DNA of 11,352 nt from Deltaproteobacteria bacterium (GTDB lineage Bacteria; Desulfobacterota; Deferrimicrobia; Deferrimicrobiales; Deferrimicrobiaceae): positions 1-11,352 of the forward strand of contig PQAK01000202.1 of the NCBI GenBank assembly GCA_003105225.1, given 5' to 3'. Of this stretch, positions 7,615-11,352 are shown one piece after another. A program made the position numbers and the translations under genes. The notes below the pieces were generated by a model. The model made no database searches. It was not told the origin of the DNA and saw only the letters and a program-made list of their open reading frames with translations. Position 1 is the first letter of the stretch. Each line of letters starts with the position of its first letter.

Positions 7615-8045
7615 GCCCTGACCTCCCTCGTTTCCTCCACGGGAGCTTCCCGGAAGAGGTCTTCTATGGAAATGGAGTCCAGGAATTCCTCCATCCGGGA
7701 CTCGAGCGCATCCCACATCCCCTGCGTCTTGCACCGTTCGATCCGGCCGCACGTCCTTCCCGAACGCCGGCAGCCGACGTAGACGTCCCGCCCCTCCGCG
7801 GTGCGGATGATCTCCCCGATCGTGATCTGCGAGGGATGGCGGGTCAGGAGGAACCCCCCTCCCGGCCCCCGGATGCTCTTGACCAGGTTCCGCTTCCGCA
7901 GCCGGGAAAAGAGCTGCTGGAGGTACGGCTCCGGGATCTCTTCCTGCCGCGCGATGTCCTTGAGCGATACCGGGTTCCCCCGGGAAGACGCCGCAAGGCT
8001 CACCAACGCCATCACGGCGTACCGCCCCCGCGTCGTGATCTTCAT
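7611..8045 (-). CDS. Rrf2-family transcriptional regulator, IscR-like with three cysteines
   Basis: A 144-residue winged-helix DNA-binding protein of the Rrf2 family, which includes IscR (Fe-S sensing), NsrR (NO) and CymR (cysteine). The start MKITTRGRYAVMALVSLA is the usual Rrf2 opening. The recognition helix region is about residues 26-52 (SLKDIARQEEIPEPYLQQLF) and the wing is IRGPGGGFLL (58-67). Cys92, Cys99 and Cys105 (C-x6-C-x5-C) match the cluster-binding loop of IscR, which has C-x5-C-x5-C. The IscR fourth ligand, His three residues after the last Cys, is Gln108 here. Its place between cysE and the desulfurase points to control of cysteine/Fe-S supply, probably through the palindrome ahead of cysE. 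The ATG at 8045 was chosen because it overlaps the cysE stop and begins the family homology. Confidence 0.92.
   Translation of the reverse strand: MKITTRGRYAVMALVSLAASSRGNPVSLKDIARQEEIPEPYLQQLFSRLRKRNLVKSIRGPGGGFLLTRHPSQITIGEIIRTAEGRDVYVGCRRSGRTCGRIERCKTQGMWDALESRMEEFLDSISIEDLFREAPVEETREVRA
7612..7627 (-). promoter_or_regulatory. Ribosome binding site deciding the GTG start of the desulfurase
   Basis: GGGAGGT (minus strand, 7627-7621) lies six bases before GTG 7614-7612. The GTG shares its bases with the rrf2 TGA stop (GTGA), so translation of the desulfurase is probably coupled to that of the regulator. The open frame extends further upstream, but that part overlaps rrf2 and has no homology to the family. 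Confidence 0.75.
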
Positions 8046-8722
8046 CGGGCGGTTCCCACCCGCGGGCTCTCTTCCGGCTTCTCCAGCTTCCTGGTCAGCT
8101 CCTCGAGCCGCATCTCCACCGCGGCGACCTGTTCGGTCAGGCACTTGATCGCCTTTCCTTCCGGGTCCGGGGTCCCTGCGACTCCCGTCGGGTCGTTGTA
8201 GACGTTCCCCTCGCGGTAGACGATCCGCCCCGGGATCCCCACGACGGTCGAGTTGGGAGGCACGTCGCGGTTGACCACCGATCCGGAGCCGATCTTGGAG
8301 TTCTGCCCGATGCGGATCGCCCCCAGGATGGCCGCGCCCGCGCCGATGATCACGTTCTCCTCGATCGTCGGGTGGCGCTTCCCCTTCTTCCAGCTGGTCC
8401 CCCCCAGGGTCACCCCGTGGTACATCGTCACGTTCTTCCCGATCTCCGCGGTCTCCCCGATCACCACTCCCATGCCGTGGTCGATGAAGAATCCCTGGTC
8501 GATCGTCGCGCCGGGATGGATCTCGATCCCCGTGCACATCCGTCCGATGTGGGAGATGAACCGCGCCAGCAGCCGGAAATCGTGCATCCAGAGCCAGTGC
8601 CCGGCGTGGTGAAAGCGCATGGCGTGGAACCCCGGGTAGCAGAACAGGATCTCCAGCACGCTGCGCGCCGCCGGGTCGCGCTCGAAGATCACCTTGATGT
8701 CATTGCGGATTTGCTCGAACAT
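8042..8722 (-). CDS. cysE: Serine O-acetyltransferase, short (EpsC-type) form
   Basis: CysE transfers acetyl from acetyl-CoA to L-serine, giving O-acetylserine, the carbon acceptor for sulfide in cysteine synthesis. The 226-residue protein is shorter than the 273-residue Escherichia coli enzyme in the N-terminal helical part, like Bacillus-type CysE. The left-handed beta-helix runs from about IHPGATIDQG (68-77) to VVGIPGRIV. By alignment from memory, His82 (FIDHGMG) and His117 (KRHPTI) are the catalytic and substrate-binding histidines. Glu67 stands where the E. coli enzyme has Asp143. A charged, probably coiled C-terminal tail follows residue 190. The ATG at 8722 has AAGGGGG five bases upstream. 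First gene of the long operon; its TGA overlaps the ATG of rrf2 by four bases (ATGA). Confidence 0.95.
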   Translation of the reverse strand: MFEQIRNDIKVIFERDPAARSVLEILFCYPGFHAMRFHHAGHWLWMHDFRLLARFISHIGRMCTGIEIHPGATIDQGFFIDHGMGVVIGETAEIGKNVTMYHGVTLGGTSWKKGKRHPTIEENVIIGAGAAILGAIRIGQNSKIGSGSVVNRDVPPNSTVVGIPGRIVYREGNVYNDPTGVAGTPDPEGKAIKCLTEQVAAVEMRLEELTRKLEKPEESPRVGTAR

Positions 8723-8743
8723 CCGTTCCCCCTTCCCCCTGGG

Positions 8744-8772
8744 TTTATATCCTGACCAATCAGGTCAATTAT
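8744..8772 (-). promoter_or_regulatory. Candidate promoter with an IscR/Rrf2-like operator upstream of cysE
   Basis: The 42-base gap between the comEA stop and the cysE start is the only real control region in the lower 8.7 kb. A perfect inverted repeat TGACC-n5-GGTCA spans 8753-8767, with an overlapping CCTGA-n4-TCAGG at 8751-8764. Read on the plus strand, CCTGAC-n7-GTCAATTAT resembles half-sites of the IscR type 1 consensus (ATASYYGAC-n7-GTCRRSTAT, recalled from memory). TATAAA on the minus strand (8749-8744) could be the -10 box; the -35 at 17 bases is weak (ATAATT), as is common at regulated promoters. Transcription would start near 8737. The repeat overlaps the TGA stop of comEA. The second gene downstream encodes an Rrf2 regulator, making autoregulation likely. 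Confidence 0.55.
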
Positions 8773-9229
8773 TGTGGAATTTTACAAGAAAGGGAAGGAT
8801 TTTTTTCAGCCGCTTTTCCTTGATCCCCCTTACCTGCAGGAGGTCCCGGGCCCTCCGGAACCCTCCCAGGCGCGTCCGGGTCTCCACCACGGCCCGCGCC
8901 ACCGTCTCGGAGATCCCGGGCAGTTCCCCGATCTCGGCCGCGGAAGCCTCATTGATATCCACCCTTTTTCCCAGCAGATATCGTTGTTTCGCGGTGAGTT
9001 TCCCGGCAGGCGCGGTCGCGGCGCAATCGGTTGCAGGCATTGGGGATTCGGGCGGTGCCGGCGGCGAGGCCGCCGTCGAAATTTCCGGCGCGAGGATCGA
9101 GGGGGCGGGATCTGAAAAAAGAAATCGGCGCCCCGTGGCGCCGACATTCCAGACAAGAACCATCAGGGATACCAGCAGGCAGGCTTTATCTCTCCTCGTA
9201 TCCCTCCTCGTCTCCTTTTTGCCTTCCAT
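8765..9229 (-). CDS. Membrane-anchored ComEA-like helix-hairpin-helix protein
   Basis: A 154-residue protein with a basic N-terminus (MEGKKETRRDTRRDK), one hydrophobic segment at about residues 17-31 (LLVSLMVLVWNVG), and a low-complexity Pro/Ala/Ser linker to about residue 75. The C-terminal ComEA-type double helix-hairpin-helix domain starts at VDINEASAAEIGELPGI and contains GGFRRARDLLQVRGI. ComEA proteins bind double-stranded DNA outside the inner membrane during uptake for transformation; many bacteria carry such short proteins without a known role. The ATG at 9229 is supported by GGAGG seven bases upstream. It overlaps the restored cimA end by 44 bases. No other competence gene is visible. 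A terminator-like hairpin lies inside the gene, so its expression may be limited. Family call is secure; a DNA-uptake role is only inferred. Confidence 0.85.
   Translation of the reverse strand: MEGKKETRRDTRRDKACLLVSLMVLVWNVGATGRRFLFSDPAPSILAPEISTAASPPAPPESPMPATDCAATAPAGKLTAKQRYLLGKRVDINEASAAEIGELPGISETVARAVVETRTRLGGFRRARDLLQVRGIKEKRLKKILPFLVKFHNN
9115..9144 (-). terminator. Intrinsic terminator, inside the comEA coding region
   Basis: On the minus strand a perfect 8-bp stem, TCGGCGCC and GGCGCCGA, encloses the four-base loop ACGG (9144-9125) and is followed at once by TTTCTTTTTT (9124-9115). It begins 41 bases beyond the restored cimA stop, where a terminator for lysC-cimA would be expected. 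It also encodes Gly-Ala-Thr-Gly-Arg-Arg-Phe-Leu-Phe of the ComEA-like protein, just after the membrane segment. Translating ribosomes would be expected to disrupt the hairpin. Confidence 0.7.
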
Positions 9230-10789
9230 GCCGGGTCCTCCACAGCTTGTACCGGATGCTGTCCACCAGGGCCTGCCAGGACGCCTCGATGATGTTGTGC
9301 GAGACGCCGACGGTGCCCCAGGTGCTGTCCCTGTCCCCGGACTGTATCAAGACCCGTACCGAGGACCCGGTCCCCCCGGCTGGATCACGCGGACCTTGTA
9401 GTCGAGGAGCTTGACCTCGGCCAGCTCCGGGTAGAACTTCTCGAGCGCCTTGCGCAGCGCGTTGTCCATCGCGTTCACGGGGCCGTTCCCCATCGCGGCG
9501 GTGTGCTCCACCCGGCCGTCGACCTCGATCATGATCGTCGCCTCGGCGATCGGCTGCTGCTTCTCGGACCGCTTCTCGTCGATCACCCGGAACCCCTTCA
9601 GTTCGAAAAACGGCTCGTGCTCCCCCATCGCCTTGAGCACCAGCAGCTCGAACGACGCCTCCGCCCCCTCGAACTGGTACCCCTTGTGCTCCATCTCCTT
9701 GATCTGGTCGAGGATCCGCTCCGCCGCCGGGTCGCCCGGCTTGAACTTAAGCCCCTTCTCCTGGACCTTGGACAGGATGTTGCTGCGCCCCGCGAGGTCG
9801 GAAATCAGGACGCGCCGCTGGTTTCCGACGCGTTCGGGATCGATGTGCTCGTAGGTCCCGGGGTTGCGCCGGATGGCCGAAACGTGCATCCCCCCCTTGT
9901 GGGCGAACGCGGCGTTCCCCACGAACGGCTGATGGAGCCGCTTGCCCACATTGGCGATCTCCGCCACGTATCCCGACAGGGCCGACAGCTTCCGCATCTG
10001 CCCTTCCGGCAGGACCTCCCGCCCCATCTTGAGCTGCAGGCACGGGATGACCGAGACGAGGTTGGCGTTGCCGCACCGCTCCCCGTACCCGTTGATCGTC
10101 CCCTGGACCTGGGTGGCGCCGCTTTCGACCGCGGCCAGCGTGGTCGCCACGGCCATCTCGGAGTCGTTGTGGGTATGGATCCCGAGCGGCAGGCGGGTCG
10201 ATTTCCGGACCTCGCGGACGATCCGCCCGACGTTCGAGGGGAGCGTCCCGCCGTTGGTGTCGCACAGGACCAGCCAGTCGGCCCCGCCGTCGGCCGCCGC
10301 CGCGAGCACCTTCATCGCATACTTCGGATTGCGGCTGTACCCGTCGAAGAAGTGCTCGGCGTCGAAGATCACCAGCTCGGCGCGCCTCTTGAGGAACTCG
10401 ACCGTCTCGCGGACCGCCTTCAGGTTCTCGTCGAGCGTGGTGCGCAGCGCCTCGGTGACGTGGAAGTCCCACGACTTCCCGACCACGGTGATGACCGGCG
10501 TCCCGGCGGCGACGAGCGCCTTCATGTTGGCGTCCTCGTCGACCTTCTTCCCCACCCGGCGCGTCATCCCGAACGCGCACAGCTTCGCGTTCTTGAGCGG
10601 CAGCCGCTTCGCGTACTCGAAGAATTCCTTGTCCTTGGGGTTGCTGCCCGGGTAGCCGCCCTCGATGTAGTGGATGCCGAACTCGTCCAGTTTTCCGGCG
10701 ATCGCGACCTTGTCGAGCACGGACAGGGAGATCTCTTCGGACTGGGTCCCGTCCCGCAGCGTCGTGTCGTACAGCGTCACGTTCTTCAT
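9186..10789 (-). CDS. cimA: (R)-citramalate synthase, apparent frameshift near its 3' end
   Basis: CimA condenses pyruvate and acetyl-CoA to citramalate, giving a threonine-independent route to 2-oxobutyrate and isoleucine. The N-terminal HMGL-like TIM barrel has the signature YDTTLRDGTQ (residues 7-16) and the metal-binding HTHND (205-209). A LeuA-type regulatory dimerization domain follows. The ATG at 10789 has GCGGAG seven bases upstream. As read, the frame ends at 9347 after 480 residues with a non-homologous tail. One extra base in the G6 run at 9372-9377 restores QPGGTGSSVRV, then GTVGVSHNIIEASWQALVDS, and ends at TAA 9186-9188, about 534 residues, a normal length for this family. The restored end overlaps comEA by 44 bases. 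The frame break may be an assembly error, a real mutation, or a slippage site. Confidence 0.93.
9372..9377 (-). other. Frame break in cimA at a G6 run (slippery-type heptamer)
   Basis: The minus strand reads CCG GGG GGA CCG in the cimA frame. The next homologous residues (TGSSVRVLIQSG) lie in the -1 frame immediately after GGA. G GGG GGA fits the X XXY YYZ form of a -1 slippage heptamer. A seven-G run would encode the same continuous protein without any slippage, so the sequence cannot tell a missing base from recoding. Confidence 0.85.
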
Positions 10790-10838
10790 ACGGATCTCCG
10801 CCCTTCCGGTCCCGTCTTCTTCATTCGATGCGGCGCCG
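10790..10838 (-). promoter_or_regulatory. lysC-cimA spacer with the cimA ribosome binding site
   Basis: A 49-base spacer without a terminator hairpin. GCGGAG ends about seven bases before the cimA ATG. I see no promoter-like hexamers, so read-through from lysC is the simplest explanation for cimA expression. Confidence 0.5.
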
Positions 10839-11352
10839 TCAGGCGGGGTTCCCCAGCCCGAACGCCGCGTGGAGCACGCGCACGGCCAGCTCGGTGTACT
10901 TCTCCTCGATGAGGACGGAGATCTTGATCTCGGAGGTGGAGATGCCGAGGATGTTGATCCCCTCGGCGGCCAGCGTCTCGAACACCTTCGTCGCGACGCC
11001 GGAGTGGGAGCGCATCGCCATCCCGACGATGGAGACCTTGGCGATCTTGTCGTCCCCCACCACCCGCTCGGCCCCGACTTCCTTCGCGGCCTTCTCCGTG
11101 ATCAGCATCGCCTTCTTGTAGTCGGTGCGCCCGACCGTGAAGGTCAGGTCCGTGAATCCGGTGACGGAGACGTTCTGGACGATCACGTCGACCACGATGT
11201 TCGCCTCCGACAGCGGCTTGAAGATCTTCGCCGCGATCCCCGGCCGGTCGGGCACCTTGACCACCGTGATCTTCGCCTCGCTCTTGCTGTACGCCACGCC
11301 GGACACCACCGCCGTTTCCATGATTTCCTCCTCCGTCGTCACGATCGTTCCC
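10839..11352 (-). CDS. lysC: Aspartate kinase, C-terminal regulatory part (5' end outside window)
   Basis: Aspartate kinase phosphorylates L-aspartate in the first step toward lysine, threonine, methionine and diaminopimelate in the cytoplasm. Only the last 171 codons are present; the reading frame runs off the window edge, so the catalytic domain is unseen. Two ACT domains are visible. The first holds KITVVKVPDRPGIAAKIF and VIVQNVS, the ligand-binding signature for feedback inhibition by lysine or threonine. The second holds VSIVGMAMRSHSGVATKVF and STSEIKISVLI. The residues just inside the window edge (GTIVTTEEEIME) match the usual end of the kinase domain. The stop TGA lies 49 bases before cimA, so the two are probably co-transcribed. 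An internal start is annotated separately. Family identity is very secure; whether inhibition is by lysine, threonine or both cannot be told from this part. Confidence 0.95.
   Translation of the reverse strand, partial: GTIVTTEEEIMETAVVSGVAYSKSEAKITVVKVPDRPGIAAKIFKPLSEANIVVDVIVQNVSVTGFTDLTFTVGRTDYKKAMLITEKAAKEVGAERVVGDDKIAKVSIVGMAMRSHSGVATKVFETLAAEGINILGISTSEIKISVLIEEKYTELAVRVLHAAFGLGNPA
11319..11334 (-). promoter_or_regulatory. Likely internal ribosome binding site and ATG for the aspartate kinase beta subunit
   Basis: On the minus strand GGAGGAGG (11334-11327) is followed by a five-base spacer and an in-frame ATG at 11321-11319. Starting here gives a 160-residue protein consisting of the two ACT domains. 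In Bacillus subtilis and Corynebacterium glutamicum lysC, a second in-frame start at the same place yields a regulatory beta subunit. The signal is the best Shine-Dalgarno match in the window, although it lies within coding sequence for Glu-Glu-Glu, which by itself favours GAG/GAA codons. Confidence 0.6.

Noticed and set aside
7611..8537. A long open frame that would add about 160 residues before the Rrf2 regulator
   Set aside because: The extension is low-complexity Arg/Asp/Gly sequence from the wrong frame of cysE. The family start at 8045 overlaps the cysE stop in the usual way.
8751..8764. CCTGA-n4-TCAGG considered as a transcription terminator for comEA
   Set aside because: The stem is only five pairs and no T-tract follows on the minus strand. 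An operator role explains the symmetry better.
10786..10824. A 12-codon ORF (MKKTGPEGRRSV) whose TGA overlaps the cimA ATG, considered as a leader peptide
   Set aside because: It has no Shine-Dalgarno sequence, no run of regulatory amino-acid codons (Ile, Leu, Thr) and no attenuator hairpin. It looks like chance.

Overview
The window is a GC-rich bacterial chromosomal segment in which every recognisable gene lies on the minus strand, so transcription runs from high to low coordinates. The gene content (a lysC-cimA pair; cysE, an Rrf2 regulator, a NifS/IscS desulfurase, mnmA and mtaB; then rnc-era-der) and the protein style resemble Desulfuromonadia/Geobacter-like lineages of the former Deltaproteobacteria. 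That placement is an inference from memory of gene order, not a phylogeny. I see no phage, transposon, CRISPR, tRNA or rRNA signal.

Region A (11352 to about 8765): the 3' part of lysC (aspartate kinase, both ACT domains), then cimA (citramalate synthase), then a small membrane-anchored ComEA-like helix-hairpin-helix protein. Together LysC and CimA feed the aspartate-family and isoleucine pathways. cimA carries an apparent -1 defect in a six-G run. Restoring the frame gives the usual C-terminus and makes cimA overlap comEA by 44 bases. A strong intrinsic-terminator hairpin with a T-tract lies inside the first third of comEA, about 40 bases after the restored cimA stop. lysC holds an in-frame ATG with a very good Shine-Dalgarno sequence just before the ACT domains, a likely separate beta-subunit start.

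Region B (8764 to 8723): the only real control region. It has a palindrome resembling an IscR/Rrf2 operator next to a TATAAA box, just ahead of cysE.

Region C (8722 to 1): ten genes with no noncoding base between them: cysE, rrf2, iscS-type desulfurase, mnmA, mtaB, rnc, era, der, yihY, ppx/gppA (cut by the window edge). Eight of the nine junctions overlap by 4 to 23 bases and the ninth is TAA directly followed by ATG. The first half is a sulfur pathway: O-acetylserine for cysteine, persulfide from cysteine, then tRNA thiolation (MnmA) and methylthiolation (MtaB), under a likely Fe-S-sensing regulator. The second half handles RNA processing and ribosome assembly (RNase III, Era, Der), followed by a membrane protein and a polyphosphate/pppGpp phosphatase-family gene. 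The ppx gene also needs one extra base to keep its frame.

Most genes are ordinary housekeeping families. The points worth a second look are the candidate Rrf2 operator controlling a very long coupled operon, the intragenic terminator in comEA, the two frame defects (one at a slippery G GGG GGA heptamer), the internal lysC start, and an AT-rich island with a consensus -10 box inside yihY.
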